From NCBI RefSeq assembly GCF_039541795.1, contig NZ_BAABGX010000003.1:62001-126000 (forward strand): 64,000 bases of DNA, in the 5' to 3' direction. Source of the DNA: Nibribacter koreensis (GTDB taxonomy: Bacteria > Bacteroidota > Bacteroidia > Cytophagales > Hymenobacteraceae). Made by a program: the position numbers and the translations under genes. The notes beneath the pieces were generated by a model. It was not told the DNA's origin and searched no databases. It was given only the letters and a program-made list of their open reading frames with translations. Below are positions 49,171-56,869 of this stretch, in pieces; positions within the stretch are counted from its first letter, which is position 1; each line of letters begins with the position of its first letter.

Positions 49171-51720
49171 ATGACTGATTTCTCCACTTCCCCCAACCCT
49201 ACAGCTTCTTTTAATGAGGCGCTTTCGTTTCAGAAGATTTTTGAGGCACAAAACAACCCTATTCTTGTGCTCTCGCCTTCTTTGAAAATATTAGGGTGTA
49301 CTGAAGCTTATTTAAATGAAACGCTTCTAACCAGAGAGCAACTGCTCGGGAAAAGTGTGTTTGACGCTTTTCCAGACAATCCAGAAGCCGGCGAGTCTCT
49401 CTCTTCAGTAAAGCTGAGAGCTTCTTTGCAACAGGTGCTGGCTAGTAAACAGGCCCACCAGATGGAGGTGACGCGGTATGACATCCCAGATCCCAACCAC
49501 TCGGCCTCTTTTATAGAACGGTATTGGTCTATCCTCAACACGCCTATTTTAGACGAAAGGGGAGAGGTGCTTTATATTTTGAACGAGGCCACCAACGTCA
49601 CAGAGGCAGAGAAATCTAAAAAGAACTTACTGGAAAGCGAAGAAAGGGAAAAAGTAGCCTTGGCCGAGGTAGAACAGCAACGCCTTAGGTTAGAGCGCCT
49701 GTTTGCCCAGGCACCGGCGGCCATGGCCGTTCTGGAAGGCCCAAATCTTGAATTCAAGGAAATCAATGACGCGTATCAGCAGTTGTTTCCGGGACGCAAA
49801 TTACTGGGTCTAGCCTTGTTTGAAGCCCTTTCAGAGCTAAAGGGGCAGCCCATAGAAGAAATTGTGCAGCACGTCATCACTACCGGCGAGACCTTTGAGG
49901 GCAAGGAAATCTTAATACCCGTAGCCCGTTACAAAGACCAGCCGGTAGAGGACATTTACTGGAACTTCATCTACCAGGCCCTTTATGACGCCCAAGGCAA
50001 GATCAACGGCATGTTCATTTTTGCCTTGGATGTAACGCCCTTTGTAGAAGCCCGCCAACAAGTAGAGAAAAGCGCCGAGGACCTGAAAGCCCTTAACCTG
50101 GAACTGGAGGCCCGGGTAGAAAGACGCACCCAGGAGGTGCAAAAAGCCCAGGCCGATGCCGAGCGCCAACGCCAGCGCTTTGAAAGGCTCTTTATGGATG
50201 CGCCCACGGCCATCTGCATACTAGCAGGCCCAGAGCTGGTGTATGAACTAGTCAACCCGGTGTACGCAGGCCTTTTCCCCGATAGGGAGCTTCTGGGCAA
50301 GCCCATTTTAGAGGCCCTGCCAGAGATTGGACATAACAAGGCGTATGAGACCTTCTCAGAAGTGTATAGAACGGGTATCACCCATGAAGAGCCAGAATTG
50401 CTCATTCCCTTCACCTCGCCCCATGGCTTCTTAGAGGACAGGTACTTCAGGTACATTCAACAAGCCAGAACCAACGAAGAAGGCATAGTAGACGGCGTGC
50501 TGGTCTTCGCTATTGAGGTGACAGAGCAGGTGGCGGCACGCAAAGCCGTAGAAGAAAACGCCAACAACCTGCGGCTCATCACAGATTCTTTGCCGGTCCT
50601 CATTGGGTACCTGGACCGGAGCCGGGTTTACCGTTTCACCAACAAAGCCTATGAAGCATGGTTTCCTATCAAGTCTGAGGATTTGCTGGGCCGCCGGGTG
50701 CAGGACGTGGTGGGTGAAAAAGCCTACAATAACACCAAAGGCTACATGGACCGCGCCCTGGCCGGAGAGCGCCTTAGCTTTGAGGCCACCATGCCCTACC
50801 GCGAAGATTTTGTCAAGCATATAAAGACAGACTATGTGCCAGACGTAAGAGGCGGCGAAGTGTTAGGTTTCTATACCTTGGTCACGGACGTAACCGACCA
50901 GGTAGAGGCTCGCTTAAAAATAGAGTCCAGCGCCCAACAGGCTAGCGCCATTGCCGTTGAACTGGCCGCCGCCAATGAAGACCTGCGCCTGGCCAACCTG
51001 GACCTGGCCGACGCCAACCAACAGCTTACCCACACCAACAAAGACCTGGATAATTTTATCTACACGGCCTCGCATGACCTCAAGGCGCCTATCTCTAACA
51101 TAGAGATGCTTTTACGGGAGCTGCAGGTAGAACTGCCCAAAGAGAGTCTGGAGGGGAATGAAGTCAAGGTGATCATCAAGATGATGCAAAACTCCATTGA
51201 CCGTTTCAAGAAGACCATTGCCAGCCTTACAGAGATCACCAAACTGCAGAAAGACCATGACCGGGCGGCCCAAACCGTTAACCTGAAGGACGTGGTGCAA
51301 GAGGTGCAGCTAGACATGCAGCAAATCATTGCGTCACATAGCGCACAGATTGAGGCAGACCTCAGGGATGATGCCATGGTGTCCTTCTCAGAGAAGAACC
51401 TGCGCAGCGTGGTGTATAATCTACTGTCTAACGCCATCAAGTACCGGCACCTGGACAGAAATCCCGTGGTCAGGATCAGCTGTCAGCCCGAAGACGACTA
51501 CGTGGTGCTGGTAGTGCAGGATAACGGCTTGGGCATTAATGGTAAACAACAGAAAAAGCTGTTTACCATGTTCAGTCGGTTCCATGACCACGTAGAAGGC
51601 TCTGGCGTGGGGCTTTACATGGTTAAGAGGATTTTAGATAACGCAGAAGGCAAGATTGAAGTAGAAAGTACCGTAGGAGAAGGAAGTACCTTCAAAGTAT
51701 TCCTTAAGCGCGCTCAATAA
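49171..51720 (+). CDS. Multi-PAS sensor histidine kinase
   Basis: Soluble sensor kinase of 849 residues with no membrane helix. Four PAS-type domains cover about residues 20-140, 180-300, 335-455 and 467-590, separated by short coiled coils. The phosphoacceptor is H635 in YTASHDLKAPISN, and the ATP-binding part shows NLLSNAIKYRH (N box), DNGLGINGKQ and GSGVGLYMVKR. The PAS repeats share FPDRELLGKPILEAL-like segments and so probably arose by duplication. No response regulator is adjacent, so it is an orphan. Confidence 0.92.
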   Translation: MTDFSTSPNPTASFNEALSFQKIFEAQNNPILVLSPSLKILGCTEAYLNETLLTREQLLGKSVFDAFPDNPEAGESLSSVKLRASLQQVLASKQAHQMEVTRYDIPDPNHSASFIERYWSILNTPILDERGEVLYILNEATNVTEAEKSKKNLLESEEREKVALAEVEQQRLRLERLFAQAPAAMAVLEGPNLEFKEINDAYQQLFPGRKLLGLALFEALSELKGQPIEEIVQHVITTGETFEGKEILIPVARYKDQPVEDIYWNFIYQALYDAQGKINGMFIFALDVTPFVEARQQVEKSAEDLKALNLELEARVERRTQEVQKAQADAERQRQRFERLFMDAPTAICILAGPELVYELVNPVYAGLFPDRELLGKPILEALPEIGHNKAYETFSEVYRTGITHEEPELLIPFTSPHGFLEDRYFRYIQQARTNEEGIVDGVLVFAIEVTEQVAARKAVEENANNLRLITDSLPVLIGYLDRSRVYRFTNKAYEAWFPIKSEDLLGRRVQDVVGEKAYNNTKGYMDRALAGERLSFEATMPYREDFVKHIKTDYVPDVRGGEVLGFYTLVTDVTDQVEARLKIESSAQQASAIAVELAAANEDLRLANLDLADANQQLTHTNKDLDNFIYTASHDLKAPISNIEMLLRELQVELPKESLEGNEVKVIIKMMQNSIDRFKKTIASLTEITKLQKDHDRAAQTVNLKDVVQEVQLDMQQIIASHSAQIEADLRDDAMVSFSEKNLRSVVYNLLSNAIKYRHLDRNPVVRISCQPEDDYVVLVVQDNGLGINGKQQKKLFTMFSRFHDHVEGSGVGLYMVKRILDNAEGKIEVESTVGEGSTFKVFLKRAQ

Positions 51721-51764
51721 GTATTGAAAAGCCTTCTTTTTCAGGCACTCCGTATATCATCTCT

Positions 51765-52481
51765 ATGAAGACTCTTATCTATTGTTGCTTGGGCGTGATG
51801 TTGGGGCTGGCCGGTTGCCAAAGCAAAACCTCAACAGAGATTACGGCCCCAGACACGGCCACCACCATGGACACCGCCGCCAATCCCGTGGCCGTGACAG
51901 ATGCCTCGGCGCGCGTGCTGCAACAAGATACCCTGAACGCCGTGCAGGATGAGGTGGTCAAAAAATCTTCTGCCGAGGAGCTGGCGGGGTTTAAAGTCAT
52001 GTTCCAGGCATTTAACCAGAGCATTCAGAACGGAGACGCCCAGGCCTTTAACCAATACCTTGATCCCGTGCACGGCCTTTACATCATTGACACGCCCGGC
52101 GCCATGCCGCAGTTTACCAAGGTCACCGACATACGCCAGTACAAGCGCTTCTACCAGAATCTGCCGTTCTTCACCATCAAAGAGTATTTTAAGCGCTGTG
52201 ACCTGCAAGAAATAGCCGCCCTGCCCAAGGTCACCTGCGAAGGAGAGGAGCCCTACACCCAGAAAGGCTGTTTTGTGGCAGACGCCGACGCTTTTAGAAA
52301 AAATACGGCCTACCAGTACACAGAACTCCCCGACGCCGAGAAGAAGACCATCGCTCAGATTCAGTTGCTGGTAGACAAGACCGTCCTGCACACCGCATCG
52401 GGCTTTAAATTTCACTTCGCGCAAATTAATGGCCAATGGCGCGTGCTGTTTATTGATTTGATGATCCCTTGTAGTGCTTAG
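51765..52481 (+). CDS. Hypothetical lipoprotein
   Basis: Protein of 238 residues with a lipoprotein signal (LGVMLGLAGCQSKTS) and a Thr/Ala/Asp-rich spacer, then a globular domain with YLDPVHGLYIIDTPGAMPQF and FKFHFAQINGQWRVLFIDLM. The ending FAQINGQWRVLFID recalls SnoaL/NTF2-like folds, which is only a suggestion. It follows the kinase by 44 bases on the same strand, possibly in the same transcript. Confidence 0.72.
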   Translation: MKTLIYCCLGVMLGLAGCQSKTSTEITAPDTATTMDTAANPVAVTDASARVLQQDTLNAVQDEVVKKSSAEELAGFKVMFQAFNQSIQNGDAQAFNQYLDPVHGLYIIDTPGAMPQFTKVTDIRQYKRFYQNLPFFTIKEYFKRCDLQEIAALPKVTCEGEEPYTQKGCFVADADAFRKNTAYQYTELPDAEKKTIAQIQLLVDKTVLHTASGFKFHFAQINGQWRVLFIDLMIPCSA

Positions 52482-52518
52482 AATAGACACAAGACGCAAG
52501 ACTTTCTTCCTCACATTT

Positions 52519-52533
52519 GTCATCCTGAAAGGA
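52519..52533. repeat. Partial copy of the GTCATCCTGAAAGGA inverted-repeat end
   Basis: Isolated copy of the 15-base outer end of the arms at 27304 and 27840. Confidence 0.5.
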
Positions 52534-52698
52534 CATTATGACCAAATTAGAAAAGCGCTTGCTCCCGGCGGTAATTTCTCTGCTTTCTTTATAGCTGGAA
52601 CCCTTTCTGCTTAAAAAGGCATTGCGCCAAATCTCCCTTCTTTCCCAAACCCTAAGATATCTTGACGGGCTTGTTGCCGTACAGTCATAAAGTGGTTT

Positions 52699-52735
52699 AG
52701 TTTTGGCCTGATTTCTCCAAAACAGACCAAAAACG
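52699..52735. repeat. Dispersed palindrome, copy 20
   Basis: AGTTTTGGCCTGATTTC ... ACAGACCAAAAACG, 45 bases before nfi. Confidence 0.78.
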
Positions 52736-52740
52736 ACAAA

Positions 52741-52778
52741 ACTCTTAACTCATAACTTTCAATTCTTAACTCTTTAAG
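52741..52778. repeat. Simple repeat of the AACTCTTAACT type
   Basis: Three imperfect repeats of a TTAACTC/CTTAACT word. The same family borders ccmE and ccmF (56724-56866). Confidence 0.5.
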
Positions 52779-52779
52779 A

Positions 52780-53457
52780 ATGGCTTGGTACGCGCAACAT
52801 CCTGCTCCAGATCCTATCCTTGTCAAAGAACTTACCGCCAAGCAAGAAGAATTGCGGCAACAGGTCATTATTCAGAAACCAGACTTTAAATTGAAATGGC
52901 TGGCCGGTTGCGACTCTTCGTTTATTGGCGAGAAGATTCTGTCTGTGTTTGTCTTGCTCAAGTACCCAGAGCTGGAGCTGGTAGAGAAAGTGTACCATTA
53001 CGGCGACGTGGAGTTGCCCTACATCCCAGGGTTTCTGGCCTTCAGAGAATCTCCCAACCTGCTCAAAGCCTACGCCCTCTTGCAACAGAAACCCGACTTG
53101 ATCATGGTAGACGGCCATGGCATTGCGCACCCACGGCGTCTGGGCATTGCCAGCCAACTGGGTGTGTTGCTCAACAAGCCCACCATGGGCGTGGCCAAGA
53201 AAGTGCTCACGGGCAAGTATGAAGAACCCGCGCCCGTTAAAGGAAGCACCTCGCCGCTCATGAGCAAAGTGGAGCAGATTGGAACGGTGCTGGTGACTAA
53301 AGATAAAGTGAAACCCGTGTTCGTCTCGCCGGGTCATCTCATGGATCAGGAAACTGCCGCCGCCCTCGCCCTGGAAACCGCCATCAAGCACAAACTCCCA
53401 GAACCCACCCGCCTGGCAGACCACTACGCCGAAGTCTTCAAAGCTGAAGTGCGGTAA
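52780..53457 (+). CDS. nfi: Endonuclease V
   Basis: DNA repair nuclease that cuts at deaminated bases, chiefly hypoxanthine. The 225 residues carry the catalytic acids D45 (GCDSSF), E90 (FLAFRE) and D111 (MVDGHGIAHP), and the family blocks PYIPGFLAFRESP and GVAKKVLTGKY. Length and order match E. coli Nfi. A palindrome follows the stop; it is preceded by a simple repeat and another palindrome, so it is a single-gene unit. Confidence 0.95.
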   Translation: MAWYAQHPAPDPILVKELTAKQEELRQQVIIQKPDFKLKWLAGCDSSFIGEKILSVFVLLKYPELELVEKVYHYGDVELPYIPGFLAFRESPNLLKAYALLQQKPDLIMVDGHGIAHPRRLGIASQLGVLLNKPTMGVAKKVLTGKYEEPAPVKGSTSPLMSKVEQIGTVLVTKDKVKPVFVSPGHLMDQETAAALALETAIKHKLPEPTRLADHYAEVFKAEVR

Positions 53458-53476
53458 GCGGTAATTCAGTGCAGGC

Positions 53477-53514
53477 CGTTTTTGGCCTCTTTCCCAGAAA
53501 ACAGGCTAAAAACG
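53477..53514. repeat. Dispersed palindrome, copy 21
   Basis: CGTTTTTGGCCTCTTTCC ... ACAGGCTAAAAACG, 20 bases after nfi. Confidence 0.85.
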
Positions 53515-53819
53515 GACTAGCCCAGTACCTTCACTTTGAGGAAGAAGAGCTGAGGCGTGTCTTCTAAGAAAATCAATGTAGAGAGGAGATGCGCGTCGGT
53601 CTGTCAGGGGACAGACTAATGGTGAATTCCGAATTTCTGTAGAGACCAGGCTCTGCCTTGTCTCCTACGCATTGCTTTCTTCTGCCTGATTTATTACCAC
53701 CGCCAGCCCCTTCTAAAAAGAGGAGTCAACGACTTTTGTACGTCTTTGGCGCAGACGCTCGCAGGTCCCGCTGGACGCTACGAGGTCTTTTAAGCGACGG
53801 CCGTTCACAAGGCAAGCGC
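53515..53819. other. Gene-free stretch leading to the structured repeat
   Basis: 305 bases with no credible gene. It holds small hairpins such as GGTCTGTC / GACAGACT near 53609-53630. It has no counterpart beside copy A. Confidence 0.4.
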
Positions 53820-54283
53820 CCTCGTCATCCCCCTACCCCTCCCGGAACAAGTCCGGGATCTTCGACTTCAAAGGGGGACGTAATGCGCCGGTTGAAGCCA
53901 GCGCTTCAGGGCAGTTGAAAACTGCCTGGGATCATGGATTCAAGTCAAAGACTTGAACCATGCCCACGGGACAGCAGATGGCTACAACCGTGCCTTGGCA
54001 CGCGTGCCTCTGCAGCGACAGGGACGGACTTTGCCTACAACCACCTGAACCAACCATCCAGCTTACACAGGACTGGAACCAGAACCAGTCTTGGTACTGA
54101 GCGCCTCTGTTGTTTCGTCGCCCGCCAGGGCGGGGCCAAAGGCCCAGAGTACAACAGCAGTGCGAAGGGCCAAGACGAGGCCCCGCGGCCTTGAGCGCTT
54201 AGCGGACAAAATGCAACAAGAAAGGTGGTGCGCACCGGAGCAGACGGCATTGCCAAGAGAACAGCCAACGGAAGTGCACCAAG
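53820..54283 (+). repeat. Structured repeat, copy B
   Basis: Inverted counterpart of 11585-12037. Successive hairpins are CCCGGAACAAGTCCGGG, GCAGTTGAAAACTGC, TTCAAGTC / GACTTGAA inside CATGG / CCATG, GTGCCTTGGCAC, GACTGG / CCAGTC and GGGCCAAAGGCCC. Where copies A and B differ in a stem, pairing is kept (GTGC-TGC-GCAC in A, GTGCC-TT-GGCAC in B). No reading frame is convincing, although annotation programs would call short Arg/Pro-rich proteins here. Confidence 0.85.
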
Positions 54284-54427
54284 TCTTTCCCAGAGAGTAA
54301 TGGCAATTGGAGCGGCAGTCTCAGTCATTGGTGACAACACCAACCACGGCAGGCAATGTGCAATATAAGCTGCCGAACCCCTCCATCAGCAACTGACAAT
54401 CACCAACCAGCCATTCACCACCCACCT

Positions 54428-54465
54428 CGTTTTTCGCCTGATTTCCTGAAAGTAACCTAAAAACC
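54428..54465. repeat. Dispersed palindrome, copy 22
   Basis: Degenerate copy CGTTTTTCGCCTGATTTC ... GTAACCTAAAAACC. Confidence 0.7.
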
Positions 54466-54500
54466 AACCTGCCTCTCTGTGATTAATGACAGAAATCATC

Positions 54501-54529
54501 TTGCGCCATGGTTTTGTGTTGTACCTTTG
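54501..54529 (+). promoter_or_regulatory. ccmB promoter
   Basis: TTG at 54501-54503 and TACCTTTG at 54522-54529, spacing 18 bases, match the Bacteroidota -33/-7 pattern. It covers an in-frame ATG at 54508, which therefore cannot be the ccmB start. Confidence 0.65.
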
Positions 54530-54546
54530 CCCCAAAGAAGAAAAAC

Positions 54547-55215
54547 GTGCTCCTGAAAGAGGTTATCTACTTGATGCAAAAGGATTTTGTGCTGGAATGG
54601 CGGCAGAAGTATGCGTTCAATGGCATGCTCCTGTACGTGGGCAGTACGGTGTTCATTTGCTACCTCAGCTTCAGTTTGCAGTTTGGCGGCTTGCAAGTGC
54701 CGGTCTGGAATGCCTTGTACTGGGTGATTCTGCTGTTTACCGCCGTGAACGCCATTGCCAAGGGCTTTGCCCAGGAGAGCAGGGGACGCCTGCTCTATTA
54801 TTACAGCATTGTGAGTCCGCAAGGCGTGATTCTGGCTAAGATTCTGTACAACACGGCCCTAATGCTGGTGCTGGCGCTCTTGTGCTTTGTGTTCTATGCG
54901 GTGGTGATTGGCAACCCGGTGCAGGACATCACCATGTTTCTGGCGGCCATTGTGCTGGGAGCAGTTGGGTTTGCTACGTCGCTGACCATGATTTCGGGCA
55001 TTGCGGCCAAGGCATCCAACACGGGTACTTTGATGGCGGTGCTGAGTTTTCCGGTGATGGTGCCCATGCTCCTGATGCTGATTAGAATGTCTAAGAACGC
55101 CATTGACGGCCTGGACCGCTCCTTGAGTTTGGATGAGGCCCTGACTGTTTTGGCTATTAATATGATTGTTGTCACTGTTTCTTACATCCTGTTCCCGTAT
55201 TTGTGGCGCAGTTAA
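54547..55215 (+). CDS. ccmB: Haem exporter subunit CcmB
   Basis: Inner-membrane permease part of the CcmABCD complex that serves cytochrome c maturation. The 222-residue product begins with a GTG (VLLKEVIYLMQKDFVLEWRQ), preceded by AAAGAAG, and has six hydrophobic helices with the family segments FVLEWRQKYAFNGMLLYVGS and LLYYYSIVSPQGVILAKILY. An ATG at 54508 adds 13 residues but lies within the promoter. No ccmA ATPase gene is beside it. Confidence 0.93.
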   Translation: MLLKEVIYLMQKDFVLEWRQKYAFNGMLLYVGSTVFICYLSFSLQFGGLQVPVWNALYWVILLFTAVNAIAKGFAQESRGRLLYYYSIVSPQGVILAKILYNTALMLVLALLCFVFYAVVIGNPVQDITMFLAAIVLGAVGFATSLTMISGIAAKASNTGTLMAVLSFPVMVPMLLMLIRMSKNAIDGLDRSLSLDEALTVLAINMIVVTVSYILFPYLWRS

Positions 55216-55236
55216 GCAACGGTTTAAACTAGAAGA

Positions 55237-55902
55237 ATGAAACTATCCTGGTGGAAATGGCTGACCATAGCCTTGCTCCTGTTTACCGTGGTGGGAGGGA
55301 TGCTTACCGAGGTACCTAGACTGGCCATCTTGAATGAGACCATCCGCAACCTATTCTTTCACGTGCCCATGTGGTTCGGGATGATCCTGATTCTGCTGGT
55401 TTCAGTGGTGTACTCCATTAAGTACCTCCGTACCCCGTCGCTTAAGAATGACGTGATGGCGGTAGAAGCGGCTAAGGTTGGTATTCTTTTTGGCGTGCTG
55501 GGCATTGTGACCGGCATGGAATGGGCGCGCTTTACCTGGGGCGAGTTCTGGAGCAATGACCCGAAGCAGAACGCCTCGGCCATTGGTCTGTTGATTTACT
55601 TTGCCTACTTGATTCTGCGCGGTTCTTTCCAGGACTACCAGCAACGTGCCAGAATTGGCGCGGTGTACAACATCTTCGCGTTTGCGGCTTTGATTCCTTT
55701 GTTATTCATCCTGCCCAGGCTTACAGATTCCTTACACCCCGGCAACGGCGGAAACCCAGGCTTTAACTCTTATGACCTGGATGCTCGCCTACGAGTAGTG
55801 TTTTATCCAGCGGTACTAGGGTGGACCTTGTTGGGTGTTTGGATGATGACCGTGAAAGCCCGTCTTGAACTTTTGAAGCAACGCATTTATGAAAGTGTAT
55901 AA
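55237..55902 (+). CDS. ccmC: Haem handling protein CcmC
   Basis: Inner-membrane protein that loads haem onto CcmE. The 221 residues contain six hydrophobic helices, the WWD-type motif in TWGEFWSNDPKQNAS near residue 92-107, and two flanking histidine regions: LFFHVPMWFGM (near 40) and LTDSLHPGN (near 165). Length fits. It is 21 bases after ccmB and its end overlaps the CcmD gene by 14 bases. Confidence 0.93.
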   Translation: MKLSWWKWLTIALLLFTVVGGMLTEVPRLAILNETIRNLFFHVPMWFGMILILLVSVVYSIKYLRTPSLKNDVMAVEAAKVGILFGVLGIVTGMEWARFTWGEFWSNDPKQNASAIGLLIYFAYLILRGSFQDYQQRARIGAVYNIFAFAALIPLLFILPRLTDSLHPGNGGNPGFNSYDLDARLRVVFYPAVLGWTLLGVWMMTVKARLELLKQRIYESV

Positions 55903-56149
55903 ATTGATTTTGGTAGTGCTCCTGTCATGGGTGGCTACCGCCGGAACCCCGTTGATGGCGCAAAGCCAGACAGAAACCACATCTACCACGGCTACTACTT
56001 CTGGTCCAGAGATGGCCGATGTGATGCGCCAGGATGGCAAGATTTACATTGTGGTGGCTGTGTTGGTGACCGTGTTGTTGGGCATCTTGTTTTATCTGAT
56101 TTCCTTGGATAGAAAAGTAGCCAAACTGGAGCGGGAACTAAGGCAATAA
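55889..56149 (+). CDS. CcmD-family protein
   Basis: Small protein of 86 residues: N-terminal signal peptide (MKVYKLILVVLLSWVATAGT, cleaved near LMAQ), a Thr-rich spacer, and one membrane helix (IYIVVAVLVTVLLGILFYLI) followed by a basic helix. Position between ccmC and ccmE and overall form identify it as CcmD-like, which holds CcmE to CcmC. It overlaps ccmC by 14 bases. Longer than E. coli CcmD and with a signal peptide, as in other Bacteroidota. Confidence 0.82.
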   Translation: MKVYKLILVVLLSWVATAGTPLMAQSQTETTSTTATTSGPEMADVMRQDGKIYIVVAVLVTVLLGILFYLISLDRKVAKLERELRQ

Positions 56150-56152
56150 AAT

Positions 56153-56190
56153 CGTTTTTGGGCTGTTTTTAGAAAAAGAGGCCAAAAACG
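56153..56190. repeat. Dispersed palindrome, copy 23
   Basis: CGTTTTTGGGCTGTTTTT ... GAGGCCAAAAACG, four bases after the CcmD stop. Confidence 0.85.
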
Positions 56191-56293
56191 ACAACCTTTT
56201 TTTAAGGCTGTTTTAAAAGTGCCGCTTCTGCGGATTTAATTTACAGTAAGTAGTGTTAGGTAGGCGGAAAACACCGTCCAAGCTCTTGCAACC

Positions 56294-56725
56294 ATGAAAA
56301 GAATACACATTTTCGGAATCCTGATTATCGCCGCGGCCATCACCATCATCATGTCTACGGCCTCTGACGCTAGCGTGTACGTGCCTTTCACTGAGGCTCA
56401 GGCCCGCGCCAAAGACGGCGATGACACCAAAGTGCACGTGGTGGGCCGCCTGAAGAAGGACGCCAAAGGGCACATTGTAGGCATGCAATATGACCCTATG
56501 ATTGACCCTAACTACTTCTCCTTCGTGCTGGTAGACACCAACCGCGTGGAGCAACAAGTGGTGTACTACAATCCCAAACCGCAGGACTTTGACCGTTCTG
56601 AGCAAGTGGTAATCACCGGTAACATGCAGGGCAAGACCTTTGTGGCAGACAAGATCCTGCTCAAGTGTCCTTCTAAATACACAGAAAACGAAGTCAAGGC
56701 CGAAGGCAAAACGGCTAGCCTTTAG
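56294..56725 (+). CDS. ccmE: Haem chaperone CcmE with Cys-type haem site
   Basis: Membrane-anchored haem chaperone of 143 residues: one N-terminal helix (IHIFGILIIAAAITIIMST) and an OB-fold domain (VHVVGRLKKDAKGHIVGMQY, SFVLVDTNRVEQQVVYYN, VVITGNMQGKTFVADKILL). The covalent haem site, HxxxY in E. coli, reads K-C-P-S-K-Y here, that is CxxxY. This is the variant known from archaea and Desulfovibrio-type Ccm systems (system I*). A 104-base gap with a palindrome separates it from ccmD. Confidence 0.92.
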   Translation: MKRIHIFGILIIAAAITIIMSTASDASVYVPFTEAQARAKDGDDTKVHVVGRLKKDAKGHIVGMQYDPMIDPNYFSFVLVDTNRVEQQVVYYNPKPQDFDRSEQVVITGNMQGKTFVADKILLKCPSKYTENEVKAEGKTASL

Positions 56726-56866
56726 TTAAAAGTTGAGAGTTAAAAGTTAAGAGTGGATTTCACTCAGGCTTAGCTCTCAAATTTGAAGATTATAATTTAG
56801 TGATAGGGAAGGGCGATGTTAGTCTCAATAGACTTTTAACTCTTAACTTTTAATTCTTAACTAACC
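56724..56866. repeat. Inverted pair of simple AGTTAAAAGTT repeats
   Basis: AGTTAAAAGTTGAGAGTTAA at the left and ACTCTTAACTTTTAATTC at the right are degenerate inverted copies of each other, forming a possible stem across the ccmE-ccmF gap. Confidence 0.6.
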
Positions 56867-56869
56867 ATC

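Noticed and set aside
48981..49178. Frame before the PAS kinase (46-65 codons)
   Set aside because: Begins inside a palindrome copy; no recognisable features.
53658..54343. Several short frames on both strands before and in structured repeat copy B
   Set aside because: They overlap each other on a hairpin-rich, GC-rich repeat; none resembles a protein family.
54508..54546. ATG start for ccmB
   Set aside because: It lies between the promoter boxes; the GTG at 54547 gives the usual family length.
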